The notes under the pieces were generated by a model, which did not search any database, was not told where the DNA came from, and was given only the letters and a program-made list of their open reading frames with translations. The translations under genes and the position numbers were made by a program. Positions 23,423 to 33,485 of a DNA stretch of 64,000 bases are shown here, in pieces (position 1 is the stretch's first letter; each line of letters opens with the position of its first letter). The DNA is from Bathynomus jamesi (lineage: Eukaryota > Arthropoda > Malacostraca > Isopoda > Cirolanidae): positions 37,003 to 101,002 of the forward strand of contig JAJOZX010012215.1 in assembly GCA_023014485.1 (NCBI GenBank), given 5' to 3'.

Positions 23423-23440
23423 CACATGAATCCTCTAAGT

Positions 23441-24089
23441 AGGTCTTCCCCTTTCACTATTATAACTATTATTGCCAGTGTAGATTAGCAGTGAAATACA
23501 ATTTTACATTTTTGCCTTTGTTTTTATATCTATAAAAAAATGTAATTTTAATTTCTATAGGTCAAATTATGAGCTTAAGTGTGAAAAAATAGGTAGAATT
23601 GACGCACAACTTATGAATATGGTGTTCACTTATATGTTAGTTACATGAAAAATACTAACAAAAACTTTTTTTTGCGATTCTAATAGCCAATGCCTATGCC
23701 TTCATTTTTTACATTTAAAAAAAAATTTCTCATTTGATACCCCAGAGGTCAAATCGTGACCTCAAATTTTGGTTACAGTGTAACTTTTTTATTTTTCAAC
23801 CTAGAGTTCTAAAACTTGCATATTTGGATTCCTTGTCATTTTCTGATTCTAAATATATATACTTTTATATAATTATGACCATTATTACCCAAGTTATGGG
23901 TCGCCAAATGTTAGTGACCTCGCAAGTGACCTCAAATTTCCCAAGGTCATATCTCTTGAACCGTTGGTCGGATTGACCTTATAATTTCAGAAATGGATTC
24001 AGGGCCCACAAACTCCCTATAAACCAAATTTCAGCAAAATCTGAGAGATGAGGGTGTTAGGCACTGGTTGATCTGACAGAGAATGACCC
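23441..24089 (-). repeat. Right terminal inverted repeat of long-TIR copy 2
   Basis: It is the reverse complement of the left arm without its second tandem unit, and it matches 4829-5483 of copy 1 closely. Confidence 0.85.
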
Positions 24090-24105
24090 GTTAACCTAAT
24101 GCTGT

Positions 24106-24300
24106 TTAACTTTCATTATCTGATTCTATTTCCATTGAAGAATCATTATCACTAGATTGATTAGAGCATATAGTTTCAATATCACAGGTACTGGTACTTA
24201 TTGCAGATTTGGATGTTGACGAAGCCAATGTAGCACCATGTTTTACTTCACTTTCTTGGAATTTTGCATTTTGGGATATAAATACTAGCTTTGCTGCTCT
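24106..24300 (-). pseudogene. Residual open frame of hAT copy A
   Basis: The minus strand reads RAAKLVFISQNAKFQ and then a Ser/Asp/Glu-rich tail ending DNDSSMEIESDNES-stop. The same frame is kept in copy B at 25609-25812. AKLVFISQN resembles the last helix of hAT dimerisation domains (usual form KLVFLKxN), so this is probably the end of a deleted transposase. The match is short, hence low confidence. Confidence 0.4.
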
Positions 24301-24876
24301 GTCTGTGCTTAATCAGTTTCTTTTGGCTGTATGGATATTACTGTATGTGCTAAATGATCTCGGAGGTAATGAAAGGGCGAAATAGAGGTGTATGAGTTTG
24401 TGTAGGTATATATGTGAGTATGTGTGCGTATGTATCTGGAATTCTGGATGTATGCGTATGTATGGGGTATATAATAGATATAAATATGTGTATATAAGTA
24501 TTTATGTATATATTGGTAGTATATATGTATATGGGTGTATGTGTATGTATATATATGGATGGTCTCGGGGGGGAAAATGTCATTGCGGGTCTAAAGGATA
24601 GTTAAGTGGGAGATTCAAAATCCGAGGCATGGATGGGAGACTCCTGGAAAGGTTGGACAATGGGGCAGTCAGCTCCCAGCCAGTGTTCTCGCAAGTTTAA
24701 CGGATCTCAAGATACAAGACTTTCAGTGCAAGAAGGAGGCCAGTTTTTTTCTGTAAATAGGCTGAAAAGGACATTCTATACTGGTACCATATGGCCTATT
24801 TTATTATTTATTTATTTATTTTTATAATATATACCATTGCAAAAGTATACCTTATAATTAAATTGGCAATATCTAT

Positions 24877-24880
<4 letters not shown>

Positions 24881-24909
<29 letters not shown>

Positions 24910-25035
24910 ATGGACATAAAAAAAAACGGTTTTTAACATCACTAGTCACGTCAAATCTAGTGATGAAAAAAAAACGTTTTTTTTTTTTTTATTTTTGTTT
25001 TTTTTGGTTTTTTTCTGTTTTTTTGTTTTTTTTAA
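24881..25035. repeat. Poly-A/poly-T junction between the two hAT copies
   Basis: An A-run (about 24881-24908), then AAAAACGG repeats, the two facing ends CATCACTA/TAGTGATG, and a T-rich run make up the centre of a ~3-kb palindrome. Such runs are the inner subterminal sequence of both hAT copies. Confidence 0.6.
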
Positions 25036-25881
25036 TAATTAATATAGATATTGCCAATTTAATTATAAGGTATACTTTTGCAATGATATATATTATAAAA
25101 ATAAATAAATAAATAATAAAATAGGCCATATGGTACCAGTATAGAATGTCCTTTTCAGCCTATTTACAGAAAAAACTGGCCTCTTTCTTGCACTGAAAGT
25201 CTTGTATCTTGAGATCCATTAAACTTGCGAGAACACTGGCTGGGAGCTGACTGCCCATTGTCCAACCTTTCCAGGACTCTCCCATCCATTCCTCGGATTT
25301 TGAATCTCCCACTTAACTATCCTTTAGACCCGCGATGACATATTCCCCCCCCCCACGAGACCATCCATATATATATACATACACATACACCCATATACAT
25401 ATATACCAATATATACATAAATACTTATATACACATTTATATCTATTGTATACCCCATACACATGCATACATACAGAATTCCAGATACATACGCATGCAT
25501 ACTCACATATATACCTACACAAACTCATACACCTCTATTTCGCCCTTTCATTACCTCCGAGATTATTTAGCACATACAGTAATATCCATACAGCCAAAAG
25601 AAACCAATTAAGCACACAGAGCAGCAAAGCTAGTATTTATATCCCAAAATGCAAAATTCCAAGAAAGTGAAGTAAAACATGGTGCTACATTGGCTTCGTC
25701 AACATCCAAATCTGCAATAAATACCAGTACCTGTGATATTAAAACTATTTGCTTTAATCAATCTAGTGATAATGATTCTTCAATGGAAATAGAATCAGAT
25801 AATGAAAGTTAAACAGCATTAGGTTAACACAAAGGTTAAAGAAAGAGATGAATATTTATATTTTTTTTATTTTTCTATTTG

Positions 25882-25937
<56 letters not shown>

Positions 25938-26518
25938 TGGTATTCTTGCCAATCACAATTATATCTTGTTTTATACCAGTATTATGGATATTATACCAGT
26001 ACCTGTGATATTGAAACTAGCATATATGCTCTACCCAATCTAGTGATGATTCTTCCATGGAAATGAAGGTTAACCAACATTAGGTTAACAAAAAGGTTCA
26101 AAAAAAGGTGAATATTTTTTTTTTCGATCTGGAATATATATACTGGTACTCTTGCCAATCACAATTATGTATATTGTTTGAAATGAGGAAGAATGTTTTA
26201 TGTTCTAGTTAAAAAATATAGGTATATACATATAAAAAATGAGGGTTTGTTTTTCCTTTCTATTATATACTTTTGTGTGATTCAATTTTTCTAAAAGATG
26301 ACTATATACATATACTAGGTATAACCGTATAAGCATGGTAGTATAGTAAATTATAGGTAATACTAATATACTTATTAGATTAAAGGAAGAAAAATATGGA
26401 ATAAGTTTAAAACAATAAAAAACAAAAAAAACAAAAAAAACAGACTATCTTCGTTTTAAACAAAAAAAACGACAAAAAACAAAAAAAACGACACAATAAA
26501 AAACGACTCACATCACTA
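24958..26518 (-). mobile_element. Non-autonomous hAT, copy B (8-bp TSD GTCAAATC)
   Basis: The ends are TAGTGATG at 24958 and CATCACTA ending at 26518, with perfect 8-bp duplications GTCAAATC at 24950-24957 and 26519-26526, as expected of hATs. At 1561 bp it is an inverted, slightly diverged copy of hAT A. It overlaps hAT A's right TSD, so it landed beside the earlier copy. It contains a (TA)n run (about 25888-25935) and no transposase beyond a short tail frame. Confidence 0.85.
25609..25812 (+). pseudogene. Residual open frame of hAT copy B
   Basis: It is the counterpart of 24106-24300: RAAKLVFISQNAKFQ, then a Ser-rich acidic tail ending SDNES-stop, preceded by an in-frame TAA. Preservation of the frame in both copies suggests a recent common source with a coding C-terminus. 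Confidence 0.4.
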
Positions 26519-26539
26519 GTCAAATCCTACTCTTAATTA

Positions 26540-28127
26540 CACTGGCCAACAAAATGAAACTTTTTTCTCATCACAAACATGATCATACTTTTCTTAATGC
26601 ATTTGTCGCGCTGATTCCGAATCTGGTTTTAGTTTTTTCTAGCACATAGAGTTATATAGATACACTGGTTTTGATATTTTTAAGTTTTTGATATTGCTAT
26701 AAGAAAGTTTATGGATGTATAGATCACACTTAGGAATGCTAAACAACAAATACATCATATACTTTATTCAATGTACTGATAAATAAAGAATATATACATT
26801 ATTTTATTAAAAGCACTGTGAGTGTGATTTCCTTTTGTAAATTTGGCCTGGATTGTCATGATACAGCATCCAACAATGGTCCGCCATCATGCTTTCATTC
26901 CAATATCCTTGGTAGCGCTTCTCCATCATCTGAATATCTTGATGGAAGCGCTCTCCTTGCTCGTCACTCACTGCACCAAGGTTTTCAGGAAAGAAATCTA
27001 AGTGGGAATGCAGGAAGTGAATTTTTAATGACATTCGACACTCCATTTCTTTGAAGGCATCAAGGAGGTTCTTGACTCCATCCTTATACGCAGGTGACTT
27101 GTTGCTTCCAAGAAAGTTTTCACATATCCATTTGAACGCCAGCCAAGCCTTCAATTCCAGCGGACTTAGGACTTTTTCAAATTCAGTGTCATTCAAAACC
27201 TCCCTTATTTGTGGCCCAACAAAAATTCCTTCCTTCAATTTTGCTGCAGTAACCTTCGGAAATTTCCTTGAAAGGTATTGGAACCCTTCAGAATTGACTT
27301 TACCCATTGCTTTAACAAAATTCTTCATTAAACCAAGTTTAATGTGAAGAGGTGGCAGATAGATCTTTTGGGGATCCACTAAAGGGACAGACTGGACATT
27401 GCTTATCCCTGGGACATATGTATACCTAAGTGGCCAGTCACTTTTGGTGTAATGTTCTATAGTGGCGCGACTGTCCCACAGGCAAAGGAAACAACAAAAT
27501 TTTGTGAATCCTGAATGCATACCCATAAGCATTCCTATAACTTTTAGATCTCCACAAACATTCCATTGATGACTGTTGTATTTGATTGCCTTCAGTAGTA
27601 TATCCATATTGTCATATGTCTCTTTTAGATGGACGGAATGGGCAATGGATGTGGATGGCATTATATTACCATTATGCAAAAGAACTGCTTTCAGGGGTCA
27701 TTCTTACATTGTCGAGGCATGTTGACTGACCTGAGCAAACTATAAATTCAAAAAAAATGTACACCAACTTCACACAACAAGTTCTTGGACTGGACTGATC
27801 TTTTGACACACAAAGCACGGCGTTGTTGCCTGAATCACAATGCTGCTAGACGTAAAAGCTCACACCTGAAATACATAAGATGTATAATTAAGATAATTGA
27901 AATCAATAAGATGAATAAACTAAAAAAAACAAAAAATAAACAATCAAATGTTGAAATATTAGTATTTTGCCTATTTAAAATGGTTAAATCTATGTAGTTA
28001 TATATATGCCTTCATCTTGAAAACTATATTGCTAGAAAACATCTGAATGCAGTTTTGGAATCAGCGTGAAAATTGCTACCCAGCCACCACAAATTGTACT
28101 CTGATGAAAAATCTTTGTTGACCAGTG
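26540..28127 (-). mobile_element. CACTGG-ended DNA transposon, truncated copy (3-bp TSD TTA; CACTA/EnSpm-like by ends)
   Basis: The ends are CACTGGCCAACAAA at 26540 and the complement of CACTGGTCAACAAA ending at 28127, flanked by TTA (26537-26539 and 28128-28130). A second element at 43282-46312 has the same CACTGG start, the same TTA duplication and a homologous gene. CACTR ends with 3-bp duplications are known for the EnSpm/CACTA branch, which is why I suggest it. It sits in the mariner tail, just downstream of hAT copy B. Confidence 0.72.
26807..27697 (-). pseudogene. Partial gene of the CACTGG-ended element (C-terminal ~295 codons)
   Basis: It is open from an in-frame TGA near 27698 to the stop at 26807 and reads LKAVLLHNGN, WNVCGDLKVIGMLMGMHSGF, CCFLCLWDSRA, LPPLHIKLGLMKNFVKAM, GIFVGPQIREVL, FLHSHLDFFPENLGAVSDEQ and GERFHQDIQMMEKRYQGYWN. 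It aligns with exons B-C of the intact gene at 43539-46063 but lacks the N-terminal zinc-binding exon. It has no intron where that gene has one (directly after GDLK). It therefore lost its 5' part. The acidic residues in GDLK and the E of GERFHQD are candidates for catalytic sites. Function unknown; transposase inferred from context. Confidence 0.7.
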
Positions 28128-28229
28128 TTATTTAATAAATGTTACCACTTTATCATTTTATGATTGAATTCCATATAATTTCCAAGTGCTTCACAAAAAT
28201 AGATCCTGACTTTATGTACACCCTGTATA

Positions 28230-28942
28230 TTTCGGAGTCTATGCCATTTTTAGTTCTTTTGAATTTATGAAATGCTTTGGTTTTTCTCTGGTTACTCTTT
28301 TTACATTGCAGTTTACCCAAGGTTGTTTTTTGTTTTTTCCAGTTCTGATTTTACACTGTGGGATATGCTTCCTTTGTATGTTCATTATTATACTTTTAAA
28401 TTTTTCCCACATACTAGTTACTGTCTGTTCAGAATATCTGTCCAATTTATTAGACACACATCATTTACTAGTCCATTTATATTTCCTCTTTTAAAATCTG
28501 GGACTTCTACTTTGTTTTCACTAGGTCTTGAATTACAAACAATATTAAACCGAAGGATACAATGATCACCTGAACCTAGTGTTTCTGAAACTGAGATATC
28601 CTGGAAGGTATCTAGATTATTTGTTAGAATTAAATCTAGAATGGCATCAACCCTGGTTGGCTCCTTTACTAACTGGGTTAAACCATTCTCAATTATATAG
28701 TCTAAGAATCTCTCATTACTTTCTGGTGTTTGTAATATTTCCCAGTCTATATGCCTATAATTGAAATCTCTAACAATAATAATATTGCTTGTCATTGCTT
28801 TATTTATTTTATCAATAAGTTTATTTTCTACATACTTATTTTCTTCTCTACTTTTGGGGATTCCTCCAACTGAACATCCCTCAGGTGGTCTATAGATACC
28901 CCTATCCTGATTTTCCTGGTATTTTTATGCCCAATATCTATC
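28230..28942 (-). pseudogene. CR1-like LINE: end of endonuclease domain and linker
   Basis: The minus strand reads PPEGCSVGGIPKS, IIIVRDFNYRHIDWE (endonuclease motif, usually GDFN), VKEPTRVDAILDLILTNN, ETLGSGDHCILRFNI (the SDH-like box, here GDH) and then a linker PWVNCNVKRVTREKPKHF. It continues across the mariner into 18013. Frameshifts occur near 28457 and 28418. Confidence 0.8.
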
Positions 28943-29270
28943 CATACAAGCAGGGCTGTGGAGTAGGAGTCGGAGTCGTGGAGTCGGTCAATTCTGAGTG
29001 GAGTCGGAAGTGCATAGTTGGATGGAGTCGGAGTCGGTGCAAATCCTTCAACTATAACCATAGCAGCCTAGACCTAGCTCAATTTTATGAATAAAATAGA
29101 TTTAACCTAATGTTTTAATATATAAATAATATATAATATATAAATAATATATAAATATAGTTGCTTATAATTAATAAGGATTATAATTAATTAATTAACA
29201 TAATTAATAAGGAAATTTAAAAATTTTGTACTAGCAACCCTAAATCTTTTTCAGATTTTTAGATTTCAAT

Positions 29271-31265
29271 TTGATAAGTAATGATAACAGCGTAATGTCA
29301 CATCAAAAGTATAAATCTGCTGTTTTTGAATATTTTTCACTCACTGCTGATGGAAAATATTATGTATGTCAGTGGCAAAAGGGCAGTGATGATCAGGAAA
29401 AAATATGTGATGCCAAAATTAGTGCTTTCTCAGGTGAAGGATCCAATGCTCCAACAAGAGCAGGAAATCTAAAATGCCACCTTCAACAGCATCATCCAAA
29501 GGATTACAAAATTGTGAATGAAAAGGATGATGAAAGAAAGAAGGAGGCTGATGGCAATTCAAGCACAAGTTCTCATCAAACTACTGTCACAAAATATTTT
29601 ATGAGTGAAAAAGTCACAGTGACTATGACAGCAGACAAATTTAAAGCATGTATAATTGAAATAGTTGTAAAGAATTCTCTCCCTCTAACATTTTTTTCAA
29701 CCCCGGCCTTTGCTAATCTGAATGGGGAAATGGCAAATATACTTGGCATTTCATTAGAACGTGGCAACATTCGTAATATGATAATGGAAGAATCGCAAAA
29801 GCAGAAGCATGCACTAAAAGAATGTCTTCAAGGACAAATCCTGTTCTTAAAGATGGATTCCTGTACTCACCATAGAGTAAACTATTTTGCAATTAATATT
29901 CGCTTTATCAATGATAAAAAAGAAGTAGTCACGCGGACATTAGCAGTAAGAGATACTAAAGCACAGCATACCAGTGATTATCTTGAAAAACTACTAATGG
30001 ATGTATTAAACGCTTTATCAATGATAAAAAAGAAGTAGTCACGCGGACATTAGCAGTAAGAGATACTAAAGCACAGCATACTAGTGATTATCTTGAAAAA
30101 CTACTAATGGATGTATTAAATGATTTTAACATCAGAAAGGACTAGGTATTGTCAATTGTAATGGACAATGCTTCCACATGGTGAAAACACTTGAAAAATT
30201 TAACAAAAAAGAAGTTGTGGAAGATTCAGAAGACAGTGATGATTATGTTGATGATTCTGAAGATAATGAACAAGTAATGGTGGTTGATGATCATGATAGT
30301 CACGATACATTAGATTCATTTGTGGATACTGCAGCAAGAATATCCAAAATCCATCATATGCGCTGCAGTTGGCAATACGCGATGGCTTGAAAGGACAACA
30401 TGCAGCTAATCTCATTGGAAGAATACGAAAAGTTGCTGTGGCAGCTAGAATGCCAAAACTAGACTCTATTTTGAAGCGACGAACTGGCAAAGGAGCAATT
30501 TTGGACCAAGCAACTAGGTGGGCAGCACATACATGATGATTCAACGGATTCTTGAAATAAAACCTTTCCTTAGCGACATGGCCTCCCCGGATATCATCAT
30601 GACTGAGGCTCAGTGAGATCAGGTAAAACAACTCGAGGGCATACTTCGCCATCCTTATAACGTGACAAAAAAATTGCAATCAGATGATTTGACTCCTGGC
30701 TTATTCTATAAGGAGTGGAAGACGCTTATTTTCCATCTTTCTCAAACTGGTGGCATACTAGCCAATGATATAAGGAATTTGATGATACAGAGAGAAAAGC
30801 TTCTGCTAGACAATGATATTCTTTTGGCTGCTATATATGTTGATGCCATGTACACTTCATGGCAGTCATACGATTTCGTCGTCGTCATCAAATTCAGGCT
30901 CTGATGAAGAATTAGATTTTGAAAAACATCTGGATAGACAAGAATGATCAAAGCGAAGGCGATTGGAATTGGAACAGGAGGAACACCCCCAGAGTGCATT
31001 GGATAAATTCAAAATCAATTTCTATAAATCATTGGAGGAGGTGGAAAAGATTGATCGTTCATCAAAGTTGACTGTGAAAGAAGCAATTGCTAAATACCCC
31101 AAAATTGTCCAAGATGCTTCTATGACTGTTACAGCCTTGCCACCTACTCAAATTAGTGTAGAACGCTTATTTTCAGCCCTTAAAATCATCCGCTCTGACT
31201 TAAGAGCATCACTGAAAGAAGATTTAATGGAAGCGATCCTTTTTTTAAGAACAAATTCAGTTTAG
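29271..31265 (+). pseudogene. hAT transposase (BED finger to dimerisation domain), multiply broken
   Basis: From 29298 it reads HQKYKSAVFEYFSL, a BED-type finger (VCQW...C..., then GNLKCHLQQHHP) and the hAT core (TADKFKACIIEIVVKNSLPL, LKMDSCTHHRVNYFAINIRF, with D as a candidate first catalytic residue). A 110-bp tandem duplication at 29901-30120 shifts the frame. Later pieces (30178, 30395, 30662) are separated by stops. The final frame 30963-31265 gives ALPPTQISVERLFSALKIIR and LKEDLMEAILFLRTN, the hAT dimerisation domain. It is non-functional. Confidence 0.85.
29901..30120 (+). repeat. 110-bp tandem duplication inside the hAT transposase
   Basis: Two adjacent 110-bp units begin CGCTTTATCAATGATAAAAA at 29901 and 30011 and differ at one visible base (CCAGT against CTAGT). 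Because 110 is not a multiple of three, the duplication destroys the reading frame. Confidence 0.92.
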
Positions 31266-31640
31266 GTTAGTACATTTTGTTACAGTTGTTTATAATAATA
31301 CAAAAACATCTTATTAATTTGCTAAACCAATAATAATCTTATTTTGTTTAAGCTTCAATCAGTTTGTATTTTGGGATTTATTATAATTTTTGAATAAAAA
31401 GAAAAAAAGCTATTAAGGCATAGTTACAGCCACTAAGTAACCTGATGAGTCATGTGGTGGTGATGAAATGCCTTGTTTATGAATCTCCATTGGCCTAATA
31501 AAGCTAATCGTAATCAATTTGGCCTTAACATTCCATCGGAGTCGTAATTATACAAGTCAGATTTCTGGAGTCGGTGTGTTAAAATTCTTGGAGTCGAAGT
31601 TGGCAAATTTTATCACTGACTCCACAGCCCTGCATACAAG

Positions 31641-31750
31641 TTCAACTCTTTCCTCTTTAACGGAGGTAACCAACTGGATTCAGATTTGTCTCTGCATAAA
31701 TAAATGCTCCACCACCCTCTGAATATTTATATTCATAATAAAAAAAAGTA
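31641..31750 (-). pseudogene. CR1-like LINE: internal endonuclease fragment
   Basis: The minus strand reads YEYKYSEGGGAFIYAETNLN before the hAT, matching the GGVAIYVRN-type block of LINE endonucleases. It is bounded on one side by the hAT TSD and on the other by a MITE. Confidence 0.7.
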
Positions 31751-32033
31751 CTTTTGCATTATCCTCCCAACACTATTTTTTTATAATGGAAGGAAAACAA
31801 AGTACATTAGCAAAACACTTAATTTTCTGAAATTACATCATTAGTTATATGAATAAATATTCTTAACCTAACTTGAAACTGGCTAACTACGGCTAACACC
31901 TGCGGCAGGTTATTTTTAACCTAACCTAACCTAATCCCAACACTAATTTTTTTTATAATGGAACAAAAATAAAGTACCAAAACTAAACCAACATTATATA
32001 AAAAAAATTAGTGTTGGGAGGATAATGCAAAAG
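31751..32033. mobile_element. MITE in the CR1-like LINE
   Basis: Inverted ends CTTTTGCATTATCCTCCC (31751) and its complement (ending 32033) enclose 283 bp. CCCAACACTAATTTTTTT-type sequence recurs inside near 31936, and an AACCTAACCTAACCTAAT stretch lies at 31918-31934. No clear TSD is visible (TA on the left, AA on the right). It splits the LINE endonuclease between DGYELF and YEYKYSEGG. Confidence 0.75.
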
Positions 32034-32036
32034 AAC

Positions 32037-32240
32037 CTAAAAAAGTTCATAGCCATCAATTTCATAAGTAATGGTATTATCTCTTTCACTAAATGGACTA
32101 TTTGGTATCATACTGAATTTTGTCCATGTTTCAGTGACAATCATAACACCAGGATTTTCAACACCTATGTATGCCTTGAATTCATTTATTTTATCTTGGA
32201 TACTTCTTGCATTTACATAGAAAAATGACAAGAGCCCTTG
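32037..32240 (-). pseudogene. CR1-like LINE: start of endonuclease domain
   Basis: It reads FYVNARSIQDKINEFKAYIG, MIVTETWTK (the ETW metal-binding motif of LINE endonucleases) and ITYEIDGYELF, then runs into the MITE. The upstream ORF1 end lies directly before it. Confidence 0.8.
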
Positions 32241-32416
32241 GAATATTTTGCTTGTAATTTAGTCTGGTTCTTGTTCTGTGATGGTATATTATTTGCATCT
32301 CTTTTACTTTCTTTATTGACCTTTTTCTTTTGAGTTTTAATTATATTTTTTATTAGTTTATTGTTATCAAGAGTATTGGTATTTGTACTAATTTGGCCTA
32401 TTCCTTTGGTTTTTAG

Positions 32417-32596
32417 TCAATTATATGATACAATCTTTGAGAGTAAATCAGTCCCTTTACTATTAAGGTGAATTCCATCTCTATTATAGAACTCTCTTTT
32501 CTTGTAAAATTTATTCCACAGTTCAATATATGTAATTTCCATGCTCTGACATAGTGTCTTAAGCCTACTATTTATATATAGTGCTTGTGAGTACCA
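32417..32596 (-). pseudogene. CR1-like ORF1 end with esterase-like (SGNH) motif
   Basis: The frame reads LCQSMEITYIELWNKFYKKR and FYNRDGIHLNSKGTDLLSKI before TGA. The D-G-x-H-L arrangement is the last catalytic block of SGNH esterases, a domain known in ORF1 of CR1-type LINEs. The 5' part is missing: the LINE is truncated at 32596, where the CCTAACCA repeat begins. Confidence 0.65.
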
Positions 32597-32715
32597 CCTT
32601 GATGATTGGTTAGGTTAAGTTGTGATATTTTCTTTAGTTTAAATGAAAATGACAAGAACAAAAATACATAATAAACAGTTTGGTAGTCCCAATAATACGT
32701 AAGTACCAATTAACC
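32597..32715 (+). repeat. CCTAACCA-family repeat, inverted partner of 15335-15475
   Basis: It begins CCTTGATGATTGGTTAGG at the 5' end of the truncated LINE and runs to ACGTAAGTACC. See 15335-15475 for the inverted counterpart on the other side of the LINE. Confidence 0.6.
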
Positions 32716-33449
32716 TAATTAACATAAACAAGTAATTTGAAAGTGTTGGAGTGCCATTTATTTTTGTTGTTTGAATAATTTGGGAGGCCAAAATAGAATA
32801 TCAGCAAAAAAAAATTTACGATGCTAAATTGCGATTCTACCTAGAGTTATTCTAAACAATTACCATTTTATATTCATTAGCTGACTTCAGACTAAGTTTT
32901 TGTGAAATTTTATTATGAAATAGAGCTTATGACTTGGATAACCTCAATAGGCCCCAAGTGTCTTCATGTTTTCCCAAATGAAATGTAATGTTAAATAGAC
33001 TTAAAAATCCTCACCAAGATACATTGCCAAACTCAATATGATTTTGTAATGTGACTGGCGAGAGTTCACTATTCTAGCCTGAATAGGAGCCGAGGAAAAG
33101 ATAGACCTAGTGGCTCGGGCCTATTAAGTTACTTTGACTTCATTTTCTGAAAAGTTAAATTTGCGTATAATAAATAAAAAGTTAAATTTGTATACGTTAA
33201 ATAACGATCCAAATTAAAGCCTAAATTGCCATAAAGAATTTAAGTTGCTGAACCACAATAAAGGACGACATAACTTATTTTTAACTCTAGGGACCAATTA
33301 AAAATCTTTTATATTTCCAATAAATTGCGCTGAAAGTCAGACTCGGAACTTTAGCATACTAATACAGTTCCAAAAGTACAAGTGAAAATAAAGATTTATA
33401 CGAGTTTACCCTCAGTTCTTTTGTTTTCGCTCATGAATTATTCCATAGT

Positions 33450-33485
<36 letters not shown>

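Larger units (their letters stand above)
19786..24089 (+). mobile_element. Long-TIR DNA transposon, copy 2, 4-bp TSD GTTA
   Basis: It is the same element as 1237-5483, nearly identical over its length, with GTTA at 19782-19785 and 24090-24093. It sits inside hAT copy A and is therefore younger than that hAT. Terminal repeats are about 19786-20593 and 23441-24089, with the same extra tandem unit in the left arm. At 4304 bp it is slightly longer than copy 1, mainly because it retains a 72-bp stretch of coding sequence. Confidence 0.9.
19124..24944 (+). mobile_element. Non-autonomous hAT, copy A, carrying a long-TIR element
   Basis: The ends are TAGTGATGTGAGTC at 19124 and CATCACTA ending at 24944. 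Flanking 8-mers are ATCACATC (19116-19123) and GTCACGTC (24945-24952), identical at six of eight positions with transitions at the other two, consistent with an aged hAT TSD. Without the nested element it is about 1.51 kb. It is an inverted copy of the adjacent hAT at 24958-26518. Confidence 0.75.
18016..28227 (+). mobile_element. Mariner-like element (TA TSD) expanded to 10 kb by nested insertions
   Basis: The ends are TACAGGGTGTACATAAAGTC at 18016 and its reverse complement ending at 28227, flanked by TA (18014-18015 and 28228-28229). Removing the two hATs (19124-26518) and the CACTGG-ended element (26540-28127) leaves about 1.24 kb, a normal mariner length. It lies in the CR1-like LINE; removing it with one TA restores the LINE reading frame. 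Confidence 0.85.
28951..31632 (+). mobile_element. hAT element with GGAGTCGG-rich ends (8-bp TSD CATACAAG)
   Basis: The ends are CAGGGCTGTGGAGTAGGAGT at 28951 and the complement of CAGGGCTGTGGAGTCA ending at 31632, with perfect CATACAAG at 28943-28950 and 31633-31640. Subterminal GGAGTCGG-type repeats lie at both ends (28962-29040; 31537-31600), typical hAT architecture. It carries a decayed BED-finger transposase gene on the plus strand and interrupts the endonuclease of the CR1-like LINE. Confidence 0.9.
15525..32596 (-). mobile_element. CR1-like LINE, 5'-truncated, broken into four pieces by later insertions
   Basis: Pieces in sense order are 32034-32596 (ORF1 end and start of endonuclease), 31641-31750 (endonuclease), 28230-28950 (endonuclease end and linker) and 15525-18015 (reverse transcriptase and 3' UTR), together about 3.9 kb. 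The gaps are filled exactly by a MITE (31751-32033), a hAT (28951-31632, 8-bp TSD) and a mariner (18016-28227, TA TSD). The 3' end reads TTCTTATGTTCTTATTGG on the minus strand, a short tandem tail of the kind seen in CR1 elements. The esterase-like ORF1 end and the RT motifs also fit CR1. It is inactive. Confidence 0.82.

Noticed and set aside
24350..25670. Tyr/Ile/His-rich open frames in TATG/TACA repeats
   Set aside because: Simple-sequence translations (TA, TATG units) mirrored between the two hAT copies; no coding signal.
26540..28127. Harbinger element because of the TTA duplication
   Set aside because: TTA/TAA duplications also fit Harbinger, but the encoded protein has no Harbinger DDE motifs that I recognise and the CACTGG ends fit the CACTA branch better. 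Not excluded.
31918..31934. True interstitial telomere array
   Set aside because: Only about three CCTAA units inside a MITE; too short for a telomere-derived array.
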